Source of the DNA: Singulisphaera sp.
GTDB lineage: Bacteria; Planctomycetota; Planctomycetia; Isosphaerales; Isosphaeraceae
Direction: 5' to 3'
Assembly: GCA_027451445.1 (NCBI GenBank)
Contig: DAIDJG010000063.1
Span: forward strand, 1-42,397
DNA: 42,397 nt
Part shown: in pieces, positions 24,162 to 33,215 of the stretch
Position numbering within the stretch: position 1 is the first letter of the stretch
Layout: each line of letters starts with the position of its first letter
Notes under the pieces: model-generated
What the model was told of the DNA's origin: nothing
Databases searched by the model: none
Seen by the model: the letters and a program-made list of their open reading frames with translations, nothing else
Program-made: the position numbers and the translations under genes

Positions 24162-26873
24162 ATGACGACCCCTGCCGACGATTCCGCTCCCTCAACGGCC
24201 CCGACTTCCGGACTCACCCCAAACCCCGGCAAGCGCCGGGGCGTGACGCCAGGACAGGTCCTCGTCGTCACGAGCGTGATGTTCACGTTCATCTCCTTCT
24301 GGCGCACCGCGGCCATCGTGCTCTGCGACCTCGCGAGCACCGCCTATTACATCGGCGGCATCGTCGAGTCGCAGGTCGGCAAAGCCGCCCCCTGGTTCAT
24401 CCTCGCGGTGATGGTCTTCAGCTACTTTGTGCGGATGGTCTACATCGAGAGCTGCTCGATGTTCGTCCGCGGCGGCGTCTATCGCGTCGTGAAGGAGGCG
24501 ATGGGGGGAAACCTCGCCAAGCTTTCGGTCTCGGCCCTGATGTTCGATTACATCCTGACCGGCCCGATCAGCGGTGTTTCGGCCGGCCAGTACATCATCG
24601 GCCTGATCGGCGACTTGCTCGGCGTAACCGTTTCGCAGGAGCGCATGGAGCTCGGCTCCGCCGGAATCGCGATCGCCATCACCCTCTACTTCTGGCGCGT
24701 GAATACCCGCGGCATCCACGAGTCAAGCGACAAGGCGCTCAAGATCATGGGCGCCACGACGATCATGGCCGTGATCATGCTCATCTGGTGCAGCGCGACT
24801 CTCGTCGTCCATCCCGAAAAAGCGCACCTGCCCACCGCCGTCCCCGACCTCTCGAGGGCCGACCAGCCGGGCTCGCCCAAGCTCGACGCCGACGGCAAGC
24901 CGATCCTGGACGCCCTCGGCAACCCCCTCGACCCGCTCGGCTTCATCGGCCGCATGCCCATCGCCGACTCACTCCGGCCCGGACACATCAACTGGCTCGG
25001 ACTGATCGGCATCCTCGGAATCTTCGTGGCGTTCGGGCACTCAATCCTCGCGATGAGCGGCGAGGAGACGCTCGCCCAGGTCTATCGCGAGGTGGAGAGT
25101 CCCAAGCTGCCAAACTTCAAGAAGGCGGCATTCGTCGTTTTCGTTTACAGCCTGTTGCTGACATCGCTCATCAGTTTCTTCGCCGTGATGATCATCCCCG
25201 ATGATGTTCGCCTGGCGAAGTATTCGGGCAATCTGATCGGCGGTCTGGCGATGAATGTGATCGGGCCACACTGGGCCAAGCTGGCGCTCAACATGCTCGT
25301 TGTGGGCGTCGGCTTCCTGATCCTCTCCGGCGCAGTGAATACGGCGATCGTCGGCTCGAACGGCGTCTTGAACCGCGTCTCCGAAGACGGCGTGATGCCC
25401 GACTGGTTCCTCAAACCGCACCCAAAGTACGGCACGACCTACCGGCTCCTGAACCTGGTCGTCGCCCTTCAGCTCTTCACGATCATCGCCAGCCGCGGGA
25501 AAGTGCTAACACTTGGCGAGGCATACGCATTCGGCGTCGTCTGGAGCTTCGTCTTCAAGGCGCTTGCGATGCTCGTCCTGCGGTTCAAGCGGCCGGAAAA
25601 GCGCGAGTACGAGGTCCCGCTCAACTTCCGCGTCGGCAAGTACGACGTCCCCCTGGGCATCGCCTTGATCTTCCTGGCGCTCGGATTCTCGGCCGTCGTC
25701 AACTTCTTCACGAAGGAAGTGGCCACGATCAGCGGCGTCGTCTTCACGGCGGCGTTCTTCCTTGTGTTCGAGCTCTCCGAGCGCGCGCACCACAAGCGCA
25801 CCGGCAGGGCGGCCGAGCACCACGAGCACCTGGAGCAGTTCAATCAAAACACGGCCGAGCAGATCACCGCCGAATCGCTTGGGATCGACAAGCCGTACCG
25901 GAAGCTCGTCGCCATCCGCTCACCGCACAATCTCGCGATGCTGGAACGTTGCCTGAATGAGACCGACCCGGAGACGACCGATGTCGTCGTGATGACCGCG
26001 CAACTGGTGCCGCTCGGGAGTGCCGACTACAAGCCGGCGCTGACCGAAGAGGACCGCGCACTCCTGACCGCCGTCGTGAACCTCGCCGAGCACGCGGGCA
26101 AGCCCGTGAAGCCCTTGATCCTTCCGACCAACGAGCCGGTGTACGCCTTGACGCGCACGGCCTACACCATCGGTGCAGAGGAGTTGATCATGGGCCTGTC
26201 GAATAAGTATGACCCTAGCGACCAACTTGACCAGGTTGCGCTCTACTGGCTCCATATGGGTCCGGGCGAGACCAAGCCCCTCAGCGTGCGCGTGATGAGC
26301 AAAGACAAGGACGTCCGGCTCGACATCGCCGGCGGCAGCCGCATTCCTCGACTGGGCGAGCGCGGGGTGGAATCGGAGCGCACACTGGCCGAACTGCGGG
26401 CGAGCTGGCGAGGTGTCGACAAGCTACTACTGGCATACGACGGCAGCGCGTTGAGCGCCGACTTCCTCGACACGGTGCTCAGCTTCCTCGACCCCCACAT
26501 CGCAGTGACCCTCATCGATGTGATCGAGCGTGGCGACAGTGCCGGCGTCCACGCGCCCGAAACAGCGCAGCGGCTGGTGCAGCAGGGGGTCGAGAGGGCC
26601 ATGGACCTGGGGCGTTCGGTCGAGTACCGAGTGGTCAGCGGGGACCCGGGCGCCGAAATCGTGAAGGCCGCGGCGGAAGGCAAGTTTGATGCGATCTTCA
26701 TGAGCCTTCGCGGCGAGTACCGCGCACTCGATACGATGGTCCTTTCCACCAACACACGCCACGTCTTGCAGAACGCACCGTGCCGTGTCATCCTCGGTTT
26801 CGCACCGAAGTCCATCCCACAATCTGCCGAAGCATCGGAGGCGAAGAAAATCGCCGCGGTTGTGGAAGCGTAA
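24162..26873 (+). CDS. APC-superfamily amino-acid permease with two C-terminal universal-stress (UspA) domains
   Basis: 903 residues from the Met of MTTPADDSAPSTAPTSG; no good ribosome-binding site is visible, so the start is tentative. Residues about 30-560 hold 12 or more membrane helices of the APC family (TSVMFTFISFWRTAAIVL, GGVYRVVKEAMGGNLAKL, SGEETLAQVYREVESPKLPNFK, the conserved consensus loop). Between helices lies a soluble loop rich in Pro and Asp (PDLSRADQPGSPKLDADG). The C-terminal ~330 residues form two Usp-like folds: YRKLVAIRSPHNLAMLERCL... and KLLLAYDGSALSADFLDTVL... ending PCRVIL. Usp domains bind ATP or AMP and are thought to regulate transport. The substrate is an amino acid or related compound (family inference). 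Confidence 0.85.
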   Translation: MTTPADDSAPSTAPTSGLTPNPGKRRGVTPGQVLVVTSVMFTFISFWRTAAIVLCDLASTAYYIGGIVESQVGKAAPWFILAVMVFSYFVRMVYIESCSMFVRGGVYRVVKEAMGGNLAKLSVSALMFDYILTGPISGVSAGQYIIGLIGDLLGVTVSQERMELGSAGIAIAITLYFWRVNTRGIHESSDKALKIMGATTIMAVIMLIWCSATLVVHPEKAHLPTAVPDLSRADQPGSPKLDADGKPILDALGNPLDPLGFIGRMPIADSLRPGHINWLGLIGILGIFVAFGHSILAMSGEETLAQVYREVESPKLPNFKKAAFVVFVYSLLLTSLISFFAVMIIPDDVRLAKYSGNLIGGLAMNVIGPHWAKLALNMLVVGVGFLILSGAVNTAIVGSNGVLNRVSEDGVMPDWFLKPHPKYGTTYRLLNLVVALQLFTIIASRGKVLTLGEAYAFGVVWSFVFKALAMLVLRFKRPEKREYEVPLNFRVGKYDVPLGIALIFLALGFSAVVNFFTKEVATISGVVFTAAFFLVFELSERAHHKRTGRAAEHHEHLEQFNQNTAEQITAESLGIDKPYRKLVAIRSPHNLAMLERCLNETDPETTDVVVMTAQLVPLGSADYKPALTEEDRALLTAVVNLAEHAGKPVKPLILPTNEPVYALTRTAYTIGAEELIMGLSNKYDPSDQLDQVALYWLHMGPGETKPLSVRVMSKDKDVRLDIAGGSRIPRLGERGVESERTLAELRASWRGVDKLLLAYDGSALSADFLDTVLSFLDPHIAVTLIDVIERGDSAGVHAPETAQRLVQQGVERAMDLGRSVEYRVVSGDPGAEIVKAAAEGKFDAIFMSLRGEYRALDTMVLSTNTRHVLQNAPCRVILGFAPKSIPQSAEASEAKKIAAVVEA

Positions 26874-26927
26874 CGATCGTTTGATGTCAAAGCGTTTCGA
26901 CCAGTACGGGGGGAGTACCCAGACCAC

Positions 26928-28928
26928 ATGCTATCTTCGGGCGAACGGCCGCGCGAGCTGCGCTGGTTTCATGCCGGGCCGATGCTCTTCGGCGATTGGG
27001 GGACCAGCCGGCTCTACGTGCTGGGATTGGCCTTCGCCTTCAACGGGCGAGCTTCCTTCTGGTTCATCGCGCTGATGAGCGTGCTCCTGGTCGGGGTCGG
27101 CTGGAGCTACGAGATTATTTGCCGGCTATTCCCCGACGGCGGCGGTGTCTACTCGTCCGCGAGGCACCGTTCCCAGCTTTTGGCGGTGATCGGCGGATTG
27201 CTCCTGTGCGCGGATTACGTGGTGACGGCGTCGCTGTCGTGCCTCGACGCGTTCCATTACCTGGAGGCCGCGCTCGGGTTCAAGGGGATGACCGTGCTCG
27301 GGGTGCCGATCGAGGCCGTGCTCGCGGCGACGACCATCCTGGCGATCGGCGGCCTGAACTACTTCGGGCCGACCAAGACGGGCACGATCGCCATGTTCAT
27401 CGCACTGGCAACGGTTGCGCTGACCCTCGTTATCGGCGTCCGGGCCGGCCTGCACATCTTCCATATCCTGCCGGTGTCTGATGTCGGCCCCATGAAGATC
27501 ACGTCACCCGACCTGGGAGGCTGGGCCGGCATCAAGAACTCGTGGATCGGCTTCACCGAGATCGTGCTCGCCCTGTCGGGCGTTGAGGCGATCGCCAACA
27601 TGACGGGCATCATGGTCCAGCCTGTCGAGAAGACCGCGAGGAAGGCAATCGTCCCGGTCTTGATCGAAATCGTCGTCCTGAACCTGATTCTCGCCGCGGC
27701 GATGAACACGCTCCCGGACTCGGTTCTGTTTACCCCCGACGGCAAGTCGGCTCACACGGACGACATGCTCAAGGTGGTCGCCTCACACTTCATCGGCGAC
27801 ACCTTTGCGAAGTTCAGTTCCGTGATCTTCGGCATGCTGCTGCTCTCGGCCGTGAATACCGCGCTCGCCGACCTGGTGTCGATCCAGTACATGCTCTCGC
27901 GCGACAAGGAGCTGCCGCACGCCTTCAGCGGCCTGAACCGATTCGGCATGCCCGCGTTGCCGCTGGTGATCGGGGCGGTGATCCCAGCCGTGGTCGTGTT
28001 GATATTCCCGGACGTGACGGCCTTGTCGGGACTCTATGCCATCGGCGTCGTCGGCGCGATCGCAATCAACCTGGGCACCACGTCGACCAACGGTGAGCTC
28101 GCCCTGCGCAAGGCCGAGCGCATGCTGATGCTCGTCTTGACTGTGGTGATGATCGCCATCGAGACAACGATCTGCATCGTGAAACCCGAGGCCCGGGGAT
28201 TCGCGCTGATCGTGCTCGTCGCAGGCCTGGCCGGACGTTTGGTGACGATCGTGACCAACCGCGCCGTGCCAATCCCCCGTCGCGGGCGTATCATGTACCT
28301 GACGTTTGCCGGTGCGTCGATTGCGCTCGAGGTTGGGATCACCCTGCTCATTGGACACACCTGGGCCGGCTTCGCGCTTTCGGTGTTGGTGGCGGTCGGG
28401 ATCGGGTATGCGAGCTACCAGACGCAGTCGTACCGCTCCTTGCTGTTCGCCCACGAAGCGCCCGTTCCCGTCGCGCCAAAGCGTCCTTCGATGATGCAGC
28501 CCGGCGCCTACGTACCGAAGCTCCGCATCATGGTCGCCACGCAGGGGAACCCCAAGCTCCTCCAATTCGCCCTCGACGAGTGCAAGAGCCGGCAGGCCGA
28601 GCTCATGCTGCTGTTCATCCGCCACCTCGCGATCACGCCGATGGGTGAGGCTGTCAGCTTCAAGCTGCACGAGGACGAGGCTGCGCTCGAACTCTTCGAG
28701 CGCCTGCGCACTCAAGCGAAGGAAGCCGGTGTCCCCCTTCGGCTCCTCTATGGCGTGGCGCGCGACGTCCCCGACGCGATTCTCGACATGGCTGTGACCC
28801 ATGGCGCCGACTTCCTCCTCCTGGGCACCACCCGTCGCGGCACGCTCTGGCGCGCGATGAAGGGCGACGTCATCCAGGCCGTCGCGGAGCAGCTTCCGGA
28901 GAGTGTTGGGCTACTGATTCACGCCTAA
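26928..28928 (+). CDS. APC-superfamily permease with one C-terminal UspA domain
   Basis: 666 residues; GGGGGAG lies before the ATG. Residues about 20-510 are APC-type membrane helices: LGLAFAFNGRASFWFIAL, FPDGGGVYSSARHRSQLLAVIGG, GLNYFGPTKTGTIAMFIAL, then NSWIGFTEIVLALSGVEAIANMTG, the unwound-helix substrate region. Residues about 525-666 are one Usp fold: LRIMVATQGNPKLLQFALDE and, near the end, LLLGTTRRGTLWRAMKGDVIQAVAEQLP, with the G-x2-G-x9-G type ATP-binding pattern. It follows the first permease by 54 bases on the same strand and is probably in its operon, so two different APC-Usp proteins may work together or as isoforms. Substrate unknown. Confidence 0.85.
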   Translation: MLSSGERPRELRWFHAGPMLFGDWGTSRLYVLGLAFAFNGRASFWFIALMSVLLVGVGWSYEIICRLFPDGGGVYSSARHRSQLLAVIGGLLLCADYVVTASLSCLDAFHYLEAALGFKGMTVLGVPIEAVLAATTILAIGGLNYFGPTKTGTIAMFIALATVALTLVIGVRAGLHIFHILPVSDVGPMKITSPDLGGWAGIKNSWIGFTEIVLALSGVEAIANMTGIMVQPVEKTARKAIVPVLIEIVVLNLILAAAMNTLPDSVLFTPDGKSAHTDDMLKVVASHFIGDTFAKFSSVIFGMLLLSAVNTALADLVSIQYMLSRDKELPHAFSGLNRFGMPALPLVIGAVIPAVVVLIFPDVTALSGLYAIGVVGAIAINLGTTSTNGELALRKAERMLMLVLTVVMIAIETTICIVKPEARGFALIVLVAGLAGRLVTIVTNRAVPIPRRGRIMYLTFAGASIALEVGITLLIGHTWAGFALSVLVAVGIGYASYQTQSYRSLLFAHEAPVPVAPKRPSMMQPGAYVPKLRIMVATQGNPKLLQFALDECKSRQAELMLLFIRHLAITPMGEAVSFKLHEDEAALELFERLRTQAKEAGVPLRLLYGVARDVPDAILDMAVTHGADFLLLGTTRRGTLWRAMKGDVIQAVAEQLPESVGLLIHA

Positions 28929-28941
28929 TTATTGATTACGG

Positions 28942-31900
28942 CTAAATCTCATTTCTTGACACGAGTTTCGCTTCCTCCGCGGTCAAACCGTAGAGTGCCG
29001 CGACCCGAGAGTTCAACTCGGCCTTCAGACAGTCTCCGTCGGTGTCTGGTTCCATTGACAGCCGCTCGGCCAGCCCGCCGATGATCGCCACATCGGCGGG
29101 GCTGGCTTGAACGATCGGCAGCGCACCCACGTACTGTGAGAATAGCCGCAGATAGCCTCCGCGAATCAATCGCACGGAGCCGCGAAGGTACCACCACAGC
29201 ACGTCCGAATGGAGCAGTCCCTGCAAGTAACGATCGGCGTCGGGCAGGAAGTAGGTCGTGTTACCACAGAGGTGCCCCAGCTCGTCGAAGACGAACCGGG
29301 GCCGGATTGTGATATCCGGATAGAGCAGCTTGGGCCCACGAAGCGACGAGGCATAGGCACGTTGCGGCTGCTGGAGTTCGTACCACGCGTGTTGACGGCT
29401 CGTCGCCCTGCGTTCCAGCCGCTCACGGTAGCGTTCAAGGTGGGCGCGAATCGCCGGATAACGGTCGATCGCGATCCCACGATCCGCGTGGATGAGCCAC
29501 AGCCCTCGCCACTTCGCGCGCCAGGCCAGCAGATCTTTCCCTTCGAGGTACGGTCTCAGTATCTCGGCGCAATTCGGGTCTTGATCGACGATGCGATCCC
29601 GTGTTGCCGTGTCGACGACGAACGCCTGGTTGAGGCCGGAAACGATCCCTCGTAGCGGATCGAAGCCGCAATAACTCGCGAGAGGAACACCTCGTTGCTG
29701 AACCTTGTCGCGCAGCCTTGCGGCAACGCAGCCTGCAAAGGTCCAGCCGGTGGATTCCAGATCCGCCTGCCTCACGAAAACGGGAGCTGATTTCGCGCCG
29801 CGGTTCCGGTTCGTTACATCGTTCTCGCCGACAATTGTGCTCTCCAGGACTTGGTCGGCCGGGGGCACCTGGCGACTGGCGACGAGAATGCACGCGTAGG
29901 TCGTGGCATGTTCGAAGAGAGGAAGGTCGCCGAAGTCGATGAAGCTGTGCAGCGCCGTCTCGGCCTTTAGGAACTCGCGTAACCCCTCGCCTGCCTTGGT
30001 CTTCGTCCAGGTGCTCGGCGCGATCAGGGCGAGCCTTCCTCCTGCGCGCAGAAGGCGAATGGAACGCTCGTAGAAATAAATGAATAAATCGGACCGTTCC
30101 GCGTGACAACGGTAATGTTTCCGGAGGAAGGGTTTCAACGGCTTGATGAGTTCCATCCTCACATAGGGTGGGTTGCCGATAACCGCATCGAAGCCCGTGG
30201 CCGTGTGGGCCGGATAAGTTGCGCCCATGGGGTCGCGAAAGACGTCGGGGAATTCAAGATCCCAGTGGAAGGGCCGTGTTTGGCGAGCGAAGCTCTCGGC
30301 ATCGGAGGTTCCGAAATCCTCTGCGACACGTAGATCGAGCGCGCGTCTGGCCTCGGAGGGCTCGTTCACCGGGTGATCCAAATCTTTTACTGACAGCCCA
30401 AGGAGAGAGTCACCAATCCGAACATGTTGATTGAGACCGCTTAGACGCAGGTGTGGCACAGCCGCATCAAGCCAGAGGGTCGCCTTCGCCAACTCTACCG
30501 CCATCGGGTCGCGGTCGACGCCGTAAACACACCGTTCGAGAAGTTGGTACTTGAGCAGGCGGCCCTCGGTGAGTTGAGTTGAATCGATGGTGAGACCGCG
30601 CTCGGTCAGTGAGTCAACGATGCTCTCGCGCCTACGATCGAGGAAGATCGAAACGGGGTTGATTGGAAACTCGTTCAGGAATGCAAGCATCCGTTCGGAG
30701 AGAAACGAAAGGGCTTCAACGAGGAAGTAACCACACCCGACCGCAGGATCAAGCACGCGCATGTCGAAGAGTTTCTCTGCCAAGCCGGGATGTTGGTTTT
30801 GCGCGTGCAGGAGGGCTCGGTGACTGGCGGACGTCAGAGCGCCGAGGCCTGTGCTCAACGCCGAACGGCTGCCCCTCCCCTCCGCAACTTCCGCAGGCGT
30901 TAACTCACACCTTAGTGCGTTCGGATTGTGCGCAGTGTCGCCGGTAACTTCGCCCTTCGGAACCCGGAGCACCTCATAACTCCCCCCCTTGGGAAGGGGG
31001 GGTAGGGGGGGTGGGCATTGGCCGTCCGATGAGTACAATTCGGCCTCGAACTGCTCACCTTTGCTTAACGGTCGAGGGGCGATTGGAGCAGCCGAATGCG
31101 GAAGCTTACTCCCCATCCCCCCTACCCCCCCTTCCCAAGGGGGGGAGTTATATGTTTCCATTTCGCGAAGGGGATTGGGAAACAATGCACCGATTTGGCC
31201 TGTTGTGTGACACTCAACCGTTACGCGTTCGAATTCTTCCGCTAGCCCGAATTCTTGCTCAAACGTGTCGCGAAATCGCTGAAATTCGGCCCGCAGCCGC
31301 TCCAGTTTTTCCGCAAGGACCGGGCCGACCGCCTGGGCGACGATATATCGGGTGATCGTAGCTGGCGTGTAGTAAGAACCCGACGCCTTTCGCTCGAACT
31401 TGACGGTCGAGAGGTAGACTCGCCCTTTCCGGACGACGACTTCATTGGGTTTTCTGCGTCCAGCCTTGGCCTGGGTCACGGGGACATAACGCTCACCAGA
31501 CTCGTCCGACCGGCGCATCAGGTCCTCGGAGGCAACCCGTAGCGTGCAATTCAGCAAACCTTCGTAGATCGCGCCGAGGGTTCGGACGTCCATTGATCGG
31601 TAATCGATAAACTGAAGCCCGATTGATGGTCCGGAGTCCTCGCGCGAGAGTCGATCGATCGCGCGGGCAAGCACGACATCGGGGACGTTGGAATCGTGCA
31701 GGACGCGCCCGTCACCGCGAGCAAGGACATTCGGCATCCTGTCGAACAGCACACGCAGCCGATCGTAAAGACATGTCTCGCGAGGCGAGTACACCTGTGC
31801 AATCTTCGAATCAGCCTCATCCAAGCGGTCGCCGGCCGCGTGCTTGATCTCCCGCCGGATCGCGGTGAGATGGTCACACCCCGGGGCAGAAGACGGATCG

Positions 31901-32229
31901 GCCCAAAGGTCGCGGCTTTCGGCGAAGAACAGGAAGAGGAGCCGAAAGAGGAGATCCCGCGTGGCTTCGTAAACCTCAGCGAGCACTCTTTCCGGCGGAC
32001 CACACTCTCCGTCCAGCCGGTCATCCCGCTGAGACAAAAACCCCTCGGCCAGCCACGGGAACACCGAGCGAATGATTTGCCGCTTGAGACGGGTACCTGC
32101 ATCCCCAGCCTGGTTCCGGTTCCCCGATGAGCGCAGGAGCAATGCCAAACCCCAAGGATCGGGCGTGATCGTCGAGCCGTCGCGTGGCAACCGTCGCTTT
32201 CCTCTCTCAGAGGCCGAGGTCGTCCGCAA
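28942..32229 (-). CDS. Type IIG-like N6-adenine DNA methylase, 5' end undefined, with in-frame repeat insert
   Basis: About 1095 residues if the TTG at 32229 is used. There is no ATG in the first 160 codons, so the true start is unknown and the N-terminus may be lost. Residues 80-225 match the helical middle of Eco57I/type IIG proteins (LLFRLLFLFFAESRDLW, DVRTLGAIYEGLL). SYYTPATITRYIVAQ near 285 precedes the methylase. VLDPAVGCGYFLVEAL at 492 is SAM motif I, and FDAVIGNPPYVRMELI at about 680 is the NPPY catalytic motif of N6-adenine methylases. The C-terminal ~250 residues resemble a target-recognition domain. A PD-(D/E)XK nuclease was not found. Residues 360-418 are the second copy of the palindromic element, and the flanks to about residue 470 also look atypical. 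Activity as restriction-modification or methylation only is unresolved. Confidence 0.75.
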   Translation of the reverse strand: MRTTSASERGKRRLPRDGSTITPDPWGLALLLRSSGNRNQAGDAGTRLKRQIIRSVFPWLAEGFLSQRDDRLDGECGPPERVLAEVYEATRDLLFRLLFLFFAESRDLWADPSSAPGCDHLTAIRREIKHAAGDRLDEADSKIAQVYSPRETCLYDRLRVLFDRMPNVLARGDGRVLHDSNVPDVVLARAIDRLSREDSGPSIGLQFIDYRSMDVRTLGAIYEGLLNCTLRVASEDLMRRSDESGERYVPVTQAKAGRRKPNEVVVRKGRVYLSTVKFERKASGSYYTPATITRYIVAQAVGPVLAEKLERLRAEFQRFRDTFEQEFGLAEEFERVTVECHTTGQIGALFPNPLREMETYNSPPWEGGVGGMGSKLPHSAAPIAPRPLSKGEQFEAELYSSDGQCPPPLPPLPKGGSYEVLRVPKGEVTGDTAHNPNALRCELTPAEVAEGRGSRSALSTGLGALTSASHRALLHAQNQHPGLAEKLFDMRVLDPAVGCGYFLVEALSFLSERMLAFLNEFPINPVSIFLDRRRESIVDSLTERGLTIDSTQLTEGRLLKYQLLERCVYGVDRDPMAVELAKATLWLDAAVPHLRLSGLNQHVRIGDSLLGLSVKDLDHPVNEPSEARRALDLRVAEDFGTSDAESFARQTRPFHWDLEFPDVFRDPMGATYPAHTATGFDAVIGNPPYVRMELIKPLKPFLRKHYRCHAERSDLFIYFYERSIRLLRAGGRLALIAPSTWTKTKAGEGLREFLKAETALHSFIDFGDLPLFEHATTYACILVASRQVPPADQVLESTIVGENDVTNRNRGAKSAPVFVRQADLESTGWTFAGCVAARLRDKVQQRGVPLASYCGFDPLRGIVSGLNQAFVVDTATRDRIVDQDPNCAEILRPYLEGKDLLAWRAKWRGLWLIHADRGIAIDRYPAIRAHLERYRERLERRATSRQHAWYELQQPQRAYASSLRGPKLLYPDITIRPRFVFDELGHLCGNTTYFLPDADRYLQGLLHSDVLWWYLRGSVRLIRGGYLRLFSQYVGALPIVQASPADVAIIGGLAERLSMEPDTDGDCLKAELNSRVAALYGLTAEEAKLVSRNEI
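30976..31152 (-). mobile_element. Coding-compatible palindromic element, copy 2 (in the methylase gene)
   Basis: 177 bases, 59 codons, ends TATAACTCCCCCCC (coding strand) and GGGGGGGAGTTAT. The inverted ends are near-perfect for about 35 bp and contain the extra TACCCCCCC unit missing in copy 1. It is inserted in the same orientation and frame as copy 1, so both hosts read TYNSPPWEGGVGG... and end PPLP...GGSY. The internal segment (APRPLSKGEQFEAEL versus APQPLSAGERFAVEL) is alignable throughout. It separates two conserved methylase segments, and further atypical sequence continues to the right (to about 30840), possibly another insertion. Confidence 0.75.
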
Positions 32230-32518
32230 TCGCGTCGATGAATCTCACCGCCGTGGCGCGGTTTTCCTTGGTCGCCAGCATCTTCGCGGCCAGCGAGTAC
32301 TCGGCGTCCACCACCATGTGCTCAGCCGTAAAATGAACCACAAAGGAAAGCAACTGGGAGCGGATCGTGAACTGCGGCTTCTCCGCATGCCAGTGAAGCT
32401 CGGTCGGCAGCGGGATCTCCGCCCGCCGGCGCGCGTAGGCCGTGCTGATCGCGTGGCGCGTGGGTTCGTCGAGCGGCCGCCGGAGCGGGCGTTTGTGCAG
32501 CGTTTCTTTCCATCGCAT
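32207..32518 (-). CDS. Possible polyhydroxyalkanoic-acid granule-associated protein (PHA_gran_rgn-like)
   Basis: 103 residues from the Met of MRWKETLHKRP; a GTG 20 codons upstream is an alternative. Its second half (EKPQFTIRSQLLSFVVHFTAEHMVVDAEYSLAAKMLATKENRATAV, in pieces) has the strand-turn-strand-helix pattern of proteins annotated as polyhydroxyalkanoic acid system family, in which a short beta unit is followed by a helix ending the chain. The match is by pattern, not a specific motif, so the call is weak. The first half is basic. Its stop overlaps the earliest possible methylase start by 23 bases, which argues that the methylase begins further downstream or is truncated. Confidence 0.45.
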   Translation of the reverse strand: MRWKETLHKRPLRRPLDEPTRHAISTAYARRRAEIPLPTELHWHAEKPQFTIRSQLLSFVVHFTAEHMVVDAEYSLAAKMLATKENRATAVRFIDAIADDLGL

Positions 32519-32927
32519 GGCTGTGCGTCCACTCCAAGCCTGAGCCGTCGTTTCGGGGTCGGTCGAGGCGCTTCTCACGGAGGGGAACGGTCAACGTCGT
32601 CACGCGTCGCCGAGTGCTGCGCAGCGGGCGGTTGAAACCGCGATAAATCATAGCACAACCGATCGACAGGCGCCTTCAACAAGCACCGTTCGGGTCGACA
32701 TTGCCGCGCTTGACCGGGCGATCGTCGGGATTCTACCGACCGAAGCGACTTACAGTCTGTCCCAATAGCGCGGGAAGCGTGGAAATGGGGACTGGCTCCG
32801 GACGTCTTCGGACGGTGCCTGTCCCCATTTCCACGCTTCCCGCTCCGCCGGAAAACGGGGACAGGCACCTCGAAGACTCGGAGCCAGTCCCCGTTTTCCG
32901 GCTCCGCTCCACTTCCGGGACGGACTC
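32519..32927. other. Intergenic region with tandem hairpins
   Basis: About 409 bases. The right half (32770-32902) is two tandem long hairpins. The left half is ordinary GC-rich sequence with no gene or promoter recognised. Confidence 0.45.
32770..32902. repeat. Two tandem hairpins (REP/BIME-like) with mirrored loops
   Basis: Hairpin 1: 32770-32792 pairs perfectly over 23 bp with 32821-32843 (arm begins GCGGGAAGCGTGGAAATGGG). Hairpin 2: 32847-32862 pairs over 16 bp with 32887-32902 (arm GCCGGAAAACGGGGAC). The loops are near-complements of each other: CTGGCTCCGGACGTCTTCGG in loop 1 against reverse-complemented CTGGCTCCGAGTCTTCGAGG from loop 2. GGGGACTGGCTCC/GTGCCTGTCCCC units like these are dispersed in planctomycete genomes and resemble REP sequences mobilised by IS200-like RAYT enzymes (general knowledge). 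No RAYT gene is present here. Confidence 0.7.
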
Positions 32928-33215
32928 TTAGTCGAGATACACCGCAACCATCTGAAGAATGTCCTGGAGCGGAATCGTCGTGGAGAGGCATGGGAGCATC
33001 GGGGCGACGGCGACCAGCGGTACCCACGTCGCCAGCGCAAACACGACCATCGTCTTGAGCGCCTTCCGCGCGCGCGATGGATCGAACGTCTGAAGCAAGG
33101 CCTTCCGGTACTCGGGAATCGCGCTCGCCTGGGAGAGAATCGTCAGCGCAGCGATCGCGTCACCAACCACTGAAGTGGCCCACACCGAACCCGTAACCAA
33201 AAGCCGGCCGCGCAT
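32928..33215 (-). CDS. Possible small membrane protein overlapping the preceding gene
   Basis: Up to 95 residues if started at the Met at 33215; GTG codons at 33185 or 33170 are equally possible and would give translation coupling to the preceding gene, whose stop is at 33160-33162. The sequence from VVGDAIAALTIL onward has natural composition: an amphipathic AIPEYRKALLQTFDPSRARKALK, then one membrane segment TMVVFALATWVPLVAVAPML and a short tail ending VYLD. No family recognised. The REP-like hairpins follow its stop almost immediately. It could be a short real gene or the remains of a frameshifted C-terminus. Confidence 0.35.
   Translation of the reverse strand: MRGRLLVTGSVWATSVVGDAIAALTILSQASAIPEYRKALLQTFDPSRARKALKTMVVFALATWVPLVAVAPMLPCLSTTIPLQDILQMVAVYLD

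Noticed and set aside
30989-31355. Plus-strand frames over the second palindromic element (PPLPKGGSYMF)
   Set aside because: Same reason: reverse reading of the element within the leftward methylase gene.
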